Made by a program: the position numbers and the translations under genes. A DNA stretch of 64,000 nt from Lucinisca nassula (Eukaryota; Mollusca; Bivalvia; Lucinida; Lucinidae): NCBI GenBank assembly GCA_963580285.1, contig OY757013.1:155919900-155983899 (forward strand), in the 5' to 3' direction. Below the pieces are notes generated by a model. The model saw only the letters and a list, made by a program, of their open reading frames with translations. It did not search any database and was not told the origin of the DNA. Of the stretch, positions 53,739-64,000 are shown piece after piece. How positions within the stretch are numbered: position 1 is the first letter of the stretch; every line of letters begins with the position of its first letter.

Positions 53739-54557
53739 CCACCCAAACGATGGATCCCCTAATATATGATCACGTGACTGAGTGTGGAAAATGTGTAAAC
53801 ACACACTGTAAACACAAGCTGTCGTGAAGATTTCGCAATGGGAGAGTGAAAAAGATAGGTATGTCACTGTCTGTGCGATGTTTCCTGTTTTCACTAATAA
53901 AAATGTAAAATGCGTGTGTATATTGAGTGAATTATCTGAGCTTTATATTTACTTCTATCTTCTTGCCAAATTTTGGGTGGGTCTGCACCTGTCGAATACT
54001 AGTTTCTATTTTCACAATATTCTGTTACTATTGATATGTTTCAGATGTCGACACGAATACTGAGTTACCGAAGCGACACAGCATTTCCTTATAACTGTTG
54101 ATTTGTGCCTTTTGATCACAGAAAAGCTTTAAAACGACAAGGGTTTCACCCCACCCATTCACAATGGATGAGTTACAGGTGAGTGAATATCGTGTGCGTT
54201 GAGCTGGAACCTGTAAATATATTCCCTTTTGTACACATTCCATTATATTTTTTTTACAATGAAAGATGTTTTTGACTTCTTGACACACCCCTAGTCTAAA
54301 TGCTATTAATGCATGGAGAAGCTGACCCTTGGTGTGCATATCAAGCCATGGTTTTAAATCAACTGATTGAATCTGTGGTTTCCAAACCCAAAACCCTGAC
54401 TTTAAAAATCCTTGCAGAGATCAGGTATCATGGTTTTAAATCTGCAAATGCCTGAAATTTCAATCACCCTCAATAGTCAGGGCTTTAGATAAGGCCACGT
54501 ACCACGTAAATCACGAAAATATTCAGGAGGCTACTTCTTTTTTTCAAATCTGATGCG
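53739..54557. other. Unassigned DNA between E3 and E4
   Basis: No repeat family or protein domain recognised. Short open frames (53824-54063, 54028-54339) have no recognisable similarity. Confidence 0.4.
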
Positions 54558-55221
54558 TATCAGGTGGTTTCTGGTCAACTCTTACCTAAGTCAACTCGTA
54601 CCTTAGTTAACTCGTACCCGAGTTTGGTCAACTCGTACCTTAGTCAACTCGTACCTAAGTCAACTTGTACCTTAGTAAAAATAAATTTTGTTTTGAGGTA
54701 AGTTTGGCTTAAGTACACATATATACAGGTCAACTTTATGGTCTATGCAGACTCCTGATCCTTTTCCCGATGACGATACATAGTGTGTGCATGACGCCAT
54801 TACGTACGTGCGCCAAACTGGCGCCTTTCATGTGTATGACCCCATATCCCTTTAGCCAGACATAATTTATGGGTGCTCGTTAGAACTATCCCTGTGGGGC
54901 AGCTCTAACGAGTGCCAACAATCTATGCTCCAGAGGGATGTGATTGGTACATAACACCATGCTCAACATAAGACGAACTTCATATGTAAATGAAAATAAC
55001 GAGAAAAATATAATTGTAGAACTTACATTTCATGCTCATTTGCAAAAAAAAAATGTAGTTATACAATTATAAATTGTTCTCATATATGCTCAAAACATAA
55101 ATGTTGGCTAACATAAATGTTGCATATTCCTTATTACTGTTACTTTACGATAACACACCCGTGCAATATAGTGCGTTTTTCACATCTGCAAAATGGCAAC
55201 TTTTCTTACGAAAATCCGTTT

Positions 55222-55562
55222 TTAGCTCACCTGTCACGTAGTGACGAGGTGAGCTTTTGGGATCACTTTTCGTCCGTCGTGCGTGCGTAAACAATTTCTT
55301 CAAACGACATCTCCTCCTAAACCACTGATCAGATTTTGACCAAACTTCACAGGAATGATCCTAAGGTGGTCCCCTTTCAAAGTTGTTCAAATGGTTCCGG
55401 TCAGCTGCACATCAAGGTCACAGGGGCCAAAAATAGATTTTTTAATGAAAACATAAAAAAATCTTCTTCTCTGAAACCACACGGCCCAGGTCTTTGATAT
55501 TTGGTATAAAGCTTCATGTAGTGGACCCCTACCAAGATTGTTCAAATTGTCAGAACAAAAAA
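55222..55562 (+). repeat. T5 element, truncated copy
   Basis: Starts with the stem CTCACCTGTCACGTAGTGAC-GAGGTGAG and a CGTCCGTCGTGCGTGCG microsatellite, then the first core unit (GATCAGATTTTGACCAAAC, GGTCTTTGATATTTGGTAT). It stops after less than two units. The complete relative is 60040-62842. Confidence 0.78.
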
Positions 55563-55697
55563 AAAGCCGCTCGCCGGCAAAATTAAAGCAATTAAAAACA
55601 GTCTTTAATGAAGGACGATTAGATTAAACTAGTACCGTTTGTTTTTACACCCACTTTAATCGGTACACAATTAACTAAAGTGTTAATTAAATTTACC

Positions 55698-56375
55698 CAA
55701 ATGGAATCTTCCATCTTATATATTTCGAAATTTAGGGGTGTCAGGTTGTGTTTTCTTCAAAATTTATTCGGGGAGTGGCTTAACTTTTTCAAACAGTGTC
55801 CGCCCTGATCAGACGACGCCGCGATATGCGGCGTCTGATCTCGGCCTACAGTGTTTGACAACCCAAATGGAATCTTCCATCTTATATATTTCGAAATTTA
55901 TGGGCGTCGGGTTGTGTTTTTTTCAAAATTTATTCGGGAAGTGGCTTAATTTTTTCAAACAACGTCCGCCCTGATCAGACGACGCCGCGATATGCGGCGT
56001 CTGATCTCGGCCTGCAGTGTTTGACAACCCAAATGGAATATTCCATCTTATATATTTCGAAATTTAGGGGTGTTTTCTTCAAAATTTATTCGGGAAGTGG
56101 CTAAACTTTTTCAAACAGCGTAGGCCCTGATCATACAACGCCTCGTTCTGCGGCGTCTGATCTGGGTCTGCAGTGTTTGACAAGGTACCCCATTTGTGGG
56201 TTTCTTGTACTGAATGGGTTAAAAGTGAATAATAATAAAATAATAATAATAACAATAAAAAAATAATAATAACTAGAGCAGGTTGATGGCGCCCCATCGC
56301 ATATCTGCGCATTCTGCGGCGTCGGATCTGGGCCTGCAGCGTTTGACAAGGTAACTCTTTGTGGGTTTCTGGTAC
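55698..56375 (+). repeat. Repeat Z in tandem (~165 bp units)
   Basis: Three clear units (starting near 55698, 55863 and 56029) and a shorter, rearranged part with (AAT)n tracts. Each has AATGGAATCTTCCATCTTAT, TCAAAATTTATTCGGG and the palindrome TGATCAGACGACGCCGC / GCGGCGTCTGATC. Elsewhere in the window repeat Z occurs singly. Confidence 0.72.
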
Positions 56376-56574
56376 TGAATGGGTTAAAAGTGAATACTTA
56401 TAATAAAATAATAATAATAACAATAATAAAAAATAATAATAACTAGAGCAGGTTGATGGCGCGCCAACGCATATCCCCGTGCTGTGAAAACCATGTTACC
56501 ATAAAAGGGTCCAAAGTACTTATTTCTGGCCTCCGGTGAACTCAAGACATATCTCGGGGCAAGTTATGACCCAT

Positions 56575-58694
56575 TGCACGACCCGCAGAAAAACCGACCG
56601 ACTGAAGTCGGTTGAATTCTAAGAGTGCCCTAAAATCACTGTGTCATTCTGTCAGTCTGTCCGTCCGTCCGTAACCTGTTTGTGAAAATTGGTGATAGTG
56701 ACTTAACTGCTTGGAATATTTAAACAATTTTTGGCATACTGATAGATATCAAGGAGATCTAACCAATGAACTTGCGAAATATTACATTCCATTTAGTATA
56801 GCCTCGCTGAGGCGAAAAATGTGAAAATTTTCGAACTGCTTCTCCTCGGAAACCGTTGGGTCGATTTAAGTCAAATTTCATATGGAGCCTCTATGGGATG
56901 GGGGAAACCAAAACTTGCTCATGGGGTCCAGGTCACATGACCAAAATGGCCGCCAAGCCATATATGGTCTGTCTGTCTGTCCGTTCGTAACCCGTTTGTG
57001 AAAATTGGTGATAGTGACTTAACCGCTTGGAATATTTAAACAATTTTTGGCATACTGATAGATATCAAGGAGATCTAACCAATGAACTTGCGAAATATTA
57101 CATTCCGTTTAGTATAGCCTCGCTGAGGCGAAAAATGTGAAAATTTTCGAACTGCTTCTCCTCGGAAACCGTTGGGTCGATTTAAGTCAAATTTCATATG
57201 GAGCCTCTATGGGATGGGGGAAACCAAAACTTGCTCATGGGGTCCAGGTCACATGATAAAAATGGCCGCCAAGCCATATATGGTCTGTCTGTCCGTTCGT
57301 AACCCGTTTGTGAAAATTGGTGATAGTGACTTAACCGCTTGGAATATTTAAACAATTTTTGGCATACTGATAGATATTAATGAGATCTAACCAATGAACT
57401 TGCGAAATATTACATTCCATTTAGTATAGCCTTGCAGAGGCGAAAAATGTGAAAATTTTCGAACCGCTTCTCCTCGGAAACCGTTGGGCCGATTTAAGTC
57501 AAATTTCATATGGAGTCTCTATGGGATGGGGGAAACCAAAATTTGCTCATGGGGTCCAGGTCACATGACCAAAATGGCCGCCAAGCCATATATGGTCTGT
57601 CTGTCTGTCCGTTCGTAACCTGTTTGTGAAAATTGGTGATAGTGACTTATCCGCTTGGAATATTTAAACAATTTTTGGCATACTGATAGATATCAATGAG
57701 CTCTAACCAATGAACTTGCGAAATATTACATTCCATTTAGTTTAGCCTCGCCGAGGCGAAAAATGTGAAAATTTTCGAACTGCTTCTCCTCGGAAACCGT
57801 TGGGCCGATTGAAGTCAAATTTCATATGGAGCCTCTATGGGATGGGGGAAATCAAAATTTGCTCATGGGGTCCATGTCACATGACCAAAATGGCCGCCAA
57901 GCCATATATGGTAAAAACCCTTCAAAAATAGTCTTCTCCAGAACCACTGGACAGATTTCCACGAACTTTGATAAATAGCATCTGGGACGTAGGCCCATCA
58001 TAAATTGCTAAAATGGTGACCCTGGGTTGACCTTGATCTTCTTTGTGCCTAGGTCAAACTTTGACACATATGCTTTTGTTGGAATATTTAAACAATTTTT
58101 GGCATACTGATAGATATCAATGAGATCTAACCAATGGACTTGCGAAATATTACATTCTTTTTAGTATAGCCTCGCCGAGACGAAAAATGTGAAAATTTTC
58201 GAACTGCTTCTCCTGGGAAACCGTTGGGCCGATTGAAGTCAAATTTCATATGGAGCCTCTATGGGATGGGGGAAACCAAAATTTGCGCATGGGGTCCAGG
58301 TCACATGACCAAAATGGCCGCTAAGCCATATATAGTAAAAACCCTTCAAAAATAGTCTTCTCCAGAACCACCTGGCAGATTTCCACGAAACTTGATAAAT
58401 AGTATCTGGGACCTAGGCCCATCATAAATTGCTAAACAGGTGACCCTGGGTTGACCTTCTTTGTGCCTAGGTCAAACTTTGACACATATGCTTTTGTATT
58501 GGAAAAGTGAGAATGCATTTTATCCTGCAAACGATTCAGAATACAGTACTAAAGTATAAGATATATTTTTGCTCCTTACGATAAGGCGCATTTATTGGGG
58601 GAACCATTTTAGGTCCAGGTCACGTGACCAAAATGGCCGCCATACCCATATATGGTAACACTCATAAAGCTAAAAGCATCCGGCGGGTCGTGCA
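56575..58694 (+). mobile_element. T6 tandem-core element with inverted 12-mers (pearl/Helentron-like)
   Basis: Inverted words TGCACGACCCGC (56575-56586) and GCGGGTCGTGCA (58683-58694) mark the ends. Inside the left end are a stem (CCGACTGAAGTCGG) and a CTGTCCGTCCGTCCG microsatellite. Four full ~310 bp core units follow (starting near 56655, 56969, 57283 and 57595), then variant units with AAAACCCTTCAAAAATAGTC. Core blocks are GGTGATAGTGACTTAACCGC, GAACTGCTTCTCCTCGGAAA and CAAAATGGCCGCCAAGCC. A CTTCAGCTGAAG palindrome sits just beyond the right end. It is nested in E4. Confidence 0.75.
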
Positions 58695-59041
58695 CTTCAG
58701 CTGAAGCACTGGTTTCAGCTATTGTTCGGCAAAAGAAATAGAGTACCCCACCTACACCTGAGGTACGAGTTGACCAAAATAGGTACGAGTTGACTAGGGG
58801 GTACGAGTTGACAAAAGAACGGGTACAAGTTGACCAAAAACGGGTACGAGTTGACTTAGGTACGAGTTGACTTAAGTACGAGTTGACCAGTTACCTATCA
58901 GGTACGAAAATCAAATAAGCATTACGTTTTAAATATTTTTCGAGAGCGCATTTTGTTTTTTGCCCATTGTTTTCAAGGGTAAAGAAAACGGTAGAGGATA
59001 TCCGAATGAATCGGGTTCAGTCAATGATTAAACTGCACCGA

Positions 59042-59208
59042 TTAGAAGCCACTGTGGTGCAGTGGTTACGCTACTCGCCTTGTAAACCAGGGATCGCAGG
59101 ATCGATCCTGGGCTTCTCCAGCCTTTAGGATGAGTCTTTAAACCGAGGTCCCGTCTCCATATGATCTAAGCTGTTGGTGGGACGTAAAGCTAAAACTCAC
59201 TCATTCAC
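59042..59208 (+). mobile_element. SINE-E, full length, with 13 bp TSD
   Basis: TAAACTGCACCGA (59029-59041) and TAAACCGCACCGA (59209-59221), 12 of 13 identical, flank a 167 bp copy. It starts TTAGAAGCCACTGTGGTGCA, carries a box B-like GGATCGATCC and ends GGGACGTAAAGC plus a (CACT)n-like tail. DNA from 59222 to 60038 is unassigned. Confidence 0.85.
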
Positions 59209-60039
59209 TAAACCGCACCGAATATTTGTGGTGTAAGACGCTTGGTAAACCGCGTCATTCTTGCTGCGACTCTGAAAAATGGCGCTCACCACCTCAATTT
59301 ATTGCAATCGATACATCCCGTTCTAAAACGAAAGTAGTGTGGATTTTAATAAGGGTGACCTCCAAAACAGCCTGCAAAAAGGTCTGAAAATAATTCGGAG
59401 ACAATCCTTAAATTCTTAGCCTGTCTCTGCTAAATTTGTTTTGAAAAAGTTCCTGACAGATTTTTTGATCCAACTAATATTGCCTGTAAGGAAACATGGT
59501 GGGTCCAAAATTCAAACTTCAAAAATCAAAGGGTGGAAGAAAATATATCCATGGACAATACGTATGATGAAACTGAGATTTAGGTTTAGAAAGGAGAAAA
59601 AGTTTAAAGGATATGAGTTTCACTTCATTGTCCAAGTCTATCTTGGAAATAAGTGAAGCACATATTATTTATTTAACTCCCAAAACTCTTAGGCTACATA
59701 TCAGACATTAAAGTGAGACATTGCTACATTAAAGTCAGACATTGCTACCCTGCAAGAGAACTTAACTCCAAATGCTAGATTTTTTTGTCAACAGACTGCT
59801 GAGAAGAGATTTGGTTATGATTGTCATTGTTGTATTTGACTGATTTGTGGCCACGCCGCCAGGCTTACTGCTTGTTTTGTGACCGACACATATATTCAAT
59901 ATGTGTATCTGTAAGAACACAAACAGCAAACCTGACCAAAAATCAGTCCATAAAACATTGTGTCGAGGTTGCAAAATAAAGTTGTTGTTTTTTTTTTGTT
60001 TATTTGTTAGAACTCTTTAAAATTTCTCGTTGTTCTTTT

Positions 60040-62842
60040 TTAGCTCACCGTCACGTAGTGACGAGGTGAGCTTTTGGGATCACTTTTTGTCCGTCGTGCG
60101 TCCGTGCGTAAACAATTTCTTTAAACGACATCTCCTCCTAAACCACTGATCAGATTTTGACCAAACTTCACAGGAATGATCCTTAGGTGGTCCCCTTTCA
60201 AAGTTGTTCAAATGGTTCCGGTCCGTTGCACATCTAGGTCACAGGAGCCAAAAATAGATTTTTTTCACCAAAAACTTAAAAAATCTTCTTCTTTGAAACC
60301 ACAAGGCCCAGGTCTTTGATATTTGGTATGAAGCTTCATCTAGTGGACCCCTACCAAGATTGTTCAAATTATAGTGCTGGGACAAAAATGCCCCCGCCCT
60401 GGGGCCCTTTGGTTTTACATAGGCTTATATAGGGAAAATCTTTAAAAATCTTCTTCTCTGAAACCACAAGGCCCAGGTCTTTGATATTTGGTATGAAGCT
60501 TCATCTAGTGGACCCCTACCAAGATTGTTCAAATTATAGTGCTGGGGCCAAAAATGCCCCCGCCCTGGGGCCCTTTGGTTTTACATAGGCTTATATAGGG
60601 AAAATCTTTAAAAATCTTCTTCTCTGAAACCACAAGGCCCAGGTCTTTGATATTTGGTATGAAGCTTCATCTAGTGGACCCCTACCAAGATTGTTCAAAT
60701 TATAGTGCTGGGGCCAAAAATGCCCCCGCTCCGGGGCCCTTTGGTTTTACATGGGCTTATATAGGGAAGAGCTTTAAAAATCTTCTTCTCTGAAACCACA
60801 AGACCCAGGACTTTGATATTTGGTATGAAGCATCATCTAGTAGACCCCTACCAAGATTGTTCAAATTTTAGTGCTGGGACAAAAAATGCCCCCGCCACGG
60901 GGCCCTTTGGTTTTACATTGGCTTATATAGGGAAAATCTTTAAAAATCTTCTTCTCTGAAACCACAAGGCCCAGGTCTTTGAAATTTGGAATGAAGCTTC
61001 ATCTAGTGGACCCCTACCAAGATTGTTCAAATTATAGTGCTGGGGCCAAAAATGCCCCCGCCCCGGGGCCCTTTGGTTTTACATAGGCTTATATAGGGAA
61101 AATCTTTAAAAATCTTCTTCTCTGAAACCACAAGGCCCAGGACTTTGATATTTGGTATGAAGCTTCATCTAGTGGACCCCTACCAAGATTGTTCAAATTA
61201 TAGTGCTGGGACAAAAAATGCCCCCGCCACCGGGCCCTTTGGTTTTACATAGGCTTATATAGGTAAAAAAAAATTTAAAAATCTTCTTCTCTGAAACCAC
61301 AAGGCCCAGGTCTTTGATATTTGGTATGAAGCTTCATCTAGTGGACCCCTACCAAGATTGTTCAAATTATAGTGCTGGGGCCAAAAATGCCCCCGCCCCG
61401 GGGCCCTTTTGTTTTACATAGGCTTATATCGGGAAAATCTTTAAAAATCTTCCTTTCTGAAACCACAAGGCCCAGGTCTTTGATATTTGGTATGAAGCTT
61501 CATCTAGTGGACCCCTACCAAGATTGTTCAAATTTTATTGCTGGGACAAAAAATGCCCCCGCCACGGGGCCCTTTGGTTTTACATTGGCTTATATAGGGA
61601 AAATCTTTAAAAATCTTCTTCTCTGAAACCACAAGGCCCAGGGCTTTGATATTTGGTATGAAGCTTCATCTAGTGGACCCCTACCAAGATTGTTCAAATT
61701 AAAGTGCTGGGGCCAAAAATGCCCCCGCCCCAGGGCCCTTTGGTTTTACATAGGCTTATATAGGGAAAATCTTTAAAAATCTTCTTCTCTGAAACCACAA
61801 GGCCCAGGTCTTTGATATTTGGTATGAAGCTTCATCTAGTGGACCCCTACCAAGATTGTTCAAATTATAGTGCTGGGACAAAAAATGCCCCCGCCACTGG
61901 GCCCTTTGGTTTTACATAGGCTTATATAGGGAAAATCTTTAAAAATCTTCTTCTCTGAAACCACAAGGCCCAGGTCTTTGATATTTGGTATGAAGCTTCA
62001 TCTAGTGGACCCCTACCAAGATTGTTCAAATTATAGTGCTGGGGCCAAAAATGCCCCCGCCCTGGGGCCCTTTGGTTTTACATAGTCTTATATAGGGAAA
62101 ATCTTTAAAAATCTTCTTCTCTGAAACCACAAGGCCCACGTCTTTGATATTTGGTATGAAGCTTCATCTAGTGGACCCCTACCAAGATTGTTCAAATTAT
62201 AGTGCTGGGGCCAAAAATGCCCCCGCCCCGGGGCCCTTTGGTTTTACACAGGCTTATATAGGGAAAATCTTTAAAAATTTTCTTCTCTGAAACCACAAGG
62301 CCCAGGACTTTGATATTTGGTATGAAGTTTCATCTAGTGGACCCCTAACAGGATTGTTCAAATTTTATTGCTGGGACAAAAATGCCCCCGCCACTGGGCC
62401 CTTTGGTTTTACATAGTCTTATATAGGGAAAATCTTTAAAAATCTTCTACTCTGAAACCACAAAGCCCAGGTCTTTGATATTTGGTATGAAGCTTCATCT
62501 TGTGGACCCCTACCAGGATTGTTCAAATTATAGTGCTGGGGCAAAAAATGCCCCCGTCCCGGGGCCCTTTGGTTTTACATAGGCTTATAGAGGCAAAATC
62601 TTCTTCTCTGAAACCGCTAGGCCCAGGTCTTTGATATTTGATGTGTAGCTTCATCTAGTGGACCTTTGCCAAGATTGTTCAAATTATAGCCTTTGTTGAT
62701 GTTTGGTATGAAGCTTCACCTTTAAGACCTCCCTCAATATTATGCACATTAAATCCCTGGGGCCAATAATGGCCCTCTCTGGGGCCCACTTGTTACACTA
62801 TGGATCAGGTGAGCGATCCAGGGCCATCATGGCCCTCTTGTT
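60040..62842 (+). mobile_element. T5 element, complete, ~14 core units of 166 bp
   Basis: Starts with the stem-loop CTCACCGTCACGTAGTGACG / AGGTGAG, then GTCCGTCGTGCGTCCGTGCG and an entry unit. About 14 core units with a period near 166 bp follow (CTTCTTCTCTGAAACCACAA, GGTATGAAGCTTCATCTAGT, AAAATGCCCCCGCC, TTTGGTTTTACATAGGC). It ends at the stem-loop AGGGCCATCATGGCCCT (62820-62836) and CTTGTTTTT. Units alternate between two subtypes (GGGGCCAAAAATG and GGGACAAAAAATG), which suggests growth by duplication of pairs. It has no coding capacity. Stem-loop ends, no TIR and tandem cores fit Helentron-associated (HINE/pearl) elements. Confidence 0.82.
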
Positions 62843-63104
62843 TTTAAAAAATGACGAGTACTGTACTCTTTGGAAAATAAAATTGTCCAAAGCCCTGAGT
62901 GGTGTTGAAAACCTCCTCAAGGGCCTGAATCCCAACAAGGCCTCAGGCGGGGTGATGGATGAGTGTACTCATCTGACATCCTAAACCACTCCATTTATTT
63001 TTCTTTTGATATATGTACATCCATGTTGAGCTGCTGCATGCAGCACATTTTTAGCTCAGCTGAGCACGAAGTGCTCATGTTGAGCCTCATGGTGAGCTAT
63101 TGTG
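62843..63104. other. Unassigned DNA
   Basis: A short frame (VENLLKGLNPNKASGGVMDE at ~62903-62965) reads much like the RT N-terminal 'L..L.p.KA.G.D' motif of LINEs, so it may be a ~25-residue RT scrap. Nothing else is seen. Confidence 0.35.
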
Positions 63105-63170
63105 ATGGGTCACAGCCCCTGCCTATCGGGGCTTGAAGAAATAGGTGGGCTGCTTGATGCTTCCACGCGG
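63105..63170 (+). mobile_element. SINE-C 5' fragment
   Basis: CAGCCCCTGCCTATCGGGGC, TTGAAGAAATAGGTGGGCTG and GATGCTTCCACGCGG match the 5' end of SINE-C. The copy is broken off at 63170, where the TTTCGCCC-repeat sequence begins. Confidence 0.75.
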
Positions 63171-63174
63171 TCAC

Positions 63175-63240
63175 AGGTAGTTTCGCCCATGAGTTGTTTC
63201 GCCCTGATTATGTGGGTCGTTTCGCCCTTATTTTTTTCAA
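63175..63240 (+). mobile_element. Possible left end of a fifth TIR element (E5)
   Basis: Three copies of a GTTTCGCCC motif in 55 bp (63180, 63196, 63219), starting where SINE-C is interrupted. This matches the left-end layout of E1-E4. The right end would lie outside the window, so this is tentative. Confidence 0.4.
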
Positions 63241-63474
63241 GCCCTATTGACTGAGGTTATGTTTTGTTTTGGTATGTAAAGGGATTGATGGGGGTATTGG
63301 GAGTTCCGGAAAGCATGGTTTTGCCCTCGTTTGGTGCAGCTGGATGACCTACTGACGGCTTCTACTTCAGGTTTGAGCAACTGCGCTACCACCTTTTTGA
63401 GAAAGATATTCGAGCTCACATAAGGTTAACAAGTCTTTGCAATAAAATGGAATTTGTGGCTGTGAAAATGACTG

Positions 63475-63670
63475 TATATAATATTTAAAAATGTGATATA
63501 TTTTTCTTTCTGCTCAAAACATAGATTTTGAATTAGAACCGTCTAATTGTCTATGTTCTAGAACCAGAAATAAGAGAAATAAAGTATACGGTATGTGAAA
63601 ACCCATTTTTCACTGTATAAAATTGCGTTTAGAGGGAACGTTATTGCATAGACTTGCTAACATGATGTTT
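63475..63670 (+). mobile_element. MITE-H copy 11, degraded
   Basis: TTTTCTTTCTGCTCAAAACA, a collapsed hairpin (AATTAGAACCGTC), AACCAGAAATAAGAGAAATA and CATTTTTCACTGTATAAAA are recognisable. The hairpin arms are mostly gone. Confidence 0.65.
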
Positions 63671-63721
63671 TATTTACTCATCAGTTGTTCTTTCTGCACA
63701 AATAGTGACGTCATATTCCTG

Positions 63722-64000
63722 GTTATTTAGGGCCCCGCACTGAAAGTGTGGGTGCCCTATAGTAATCACTCTGTCCGTCCGTCTGTCTGTCTGTCTGTCC
63801 GTCTGTCCGTCCACAAATTTTTTTATCCTCCATAACTTTTTATTATTCCTGGATGGATTTAAATATTACTTGGCATCACTCTGTCCGTCCGTCTGTCTGT
63901 CTGTCTGTCCGTCTGTCCGTCCACAAATTTTTTTATCCTCCATAACTTTCTTATTCCTGGATGGATTTAAATATTACTTGGCAGAAATGTTAACCATAAT
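63722..64000 (-). mobile_element. T3-type element, terminal part
   Basis: Stem-like end CCCCGCACTGAAAGTGTGGG, then the (GTCC/GTCT)n microsatellite and T3 core sequence in reverse (TATCCTCCATAACTTT, CTGGATGGATTTAAATATTA). It is the inverse of the 16060-16180 end of T3. The microsatellite-core junction is repeated twice (63766-63870 and 63877-63983). It runs off the window. Confidence 0.78.

Larger units (their letters stand above)
54566..58895. mobile_element. TIR element E4, 8 bp TSD, GTCAACTCGTACC arrays
   Basis: A perfect 8 bp duplication TATCAGGT lies at 54558-54565 and 58896-58903, directly against the inverted ends GGTTTCTGGTCAACTC (left) and, inverted, GGTAACTGGTCAACTC (right). The 13-mer GTCAACTCGTACC recurs six times in the left 110 bp and seven times, inverted, in the right 135 bp. 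The 4.3 kb interior holds only repeats: a MITE-H scrap (54860-54925), a T5 start (55222-55560), tandem repeat Z (55700-56370) and the T6 element (56575-58694). No transposase. The motif arrays are probably transposase-binding sites. Confidence 0.88.

Noticed and set aside
60270..62600. CRISPR-like regular array
   Set aside because: The 166 bp units are themselves the repeat with no unique spacers, in a eukaryotic element with stem-loop ends.

Overview
The window looks like intergenic or intronic DNA from a eukaryote, most likely a bivalve mollusc. I find no intact host gene. There are no operons and no long open frames apart from retrotransposon genes. The sequence is AT-rich and packed with nested mobile elements. 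The bivalve call rests on three things: short tandem cores of about 150-170 bp ending in (ACGG/ACAG)n microsatellites and stem-loops (as in the mollusc 'pearl'/Helentron-type elements I recall), tRNA-derived SINEs with GTTAAAC tails, and a Tc1 element. No database search was possible, so this is inference.

Layout. 1-4100: MITEs, SINE fragments and unassigned DNA. 4100-9630: two tandem copies of a ~360 bp hairpin repeat. The first is split by a SINE with a perfect 15 bp target-site duplication. The second is split by a 5'-truncated RT-RNase H LINE plus a second, shorter copy of it. 9.6-19 kb: SINEs and tandem arrays. 19-23.8 kb: a cluster of one hairpin MITE family and a dead Tc1 transposon. 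One MITE and the Tc1 each carry a ~200 bp repeat whose minus strand spells a complete hammerhead ribozyme core. 23.8-34 kb: tandem-repeat DNA interrupted by a 1.5 kb terminal-inverted-repeat (TIR) element, two arrays of GGATATCC palindromes, and more MITEs and SINEs. 34-38 kb: nested SINEs, a broken THAP-domain exon and a LINE tail fragment. 38-48 kb: a long foldback element and two piggyBac-like elements, all bounded by TTAA. 49-59 kb: three TIR elements in a row, each with arrays of a short family-specific motif just inside its ends; two have perfect 8 bp target-site duplications. 59-64 kb: a complete 2.8 kb tandem-repeat element and smaller repeats.

The main results are (i) two hammerhead ribozyme-bearing repeats of retrozyme or Penelope-pLTR type; (ii) a recurring class of non-autonomous TIR elements with subterminal motif arrays (24886-26427, 49075-50527, 50537-53730, 54566-58895, perhaps 63175 onward); (iii) a TA-flanked MITE built almost wholly of ACAAGATAATATCTTGT palindromes; and (iv) many insertions whose exact borders can be read from target-site duplications, giving a relative order of events.

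All coordinates were counted by hand from the sequence. Copy numbers, periods and identities are estimates by eye. Family names such as SINE-A or MITE-H are local labels only.
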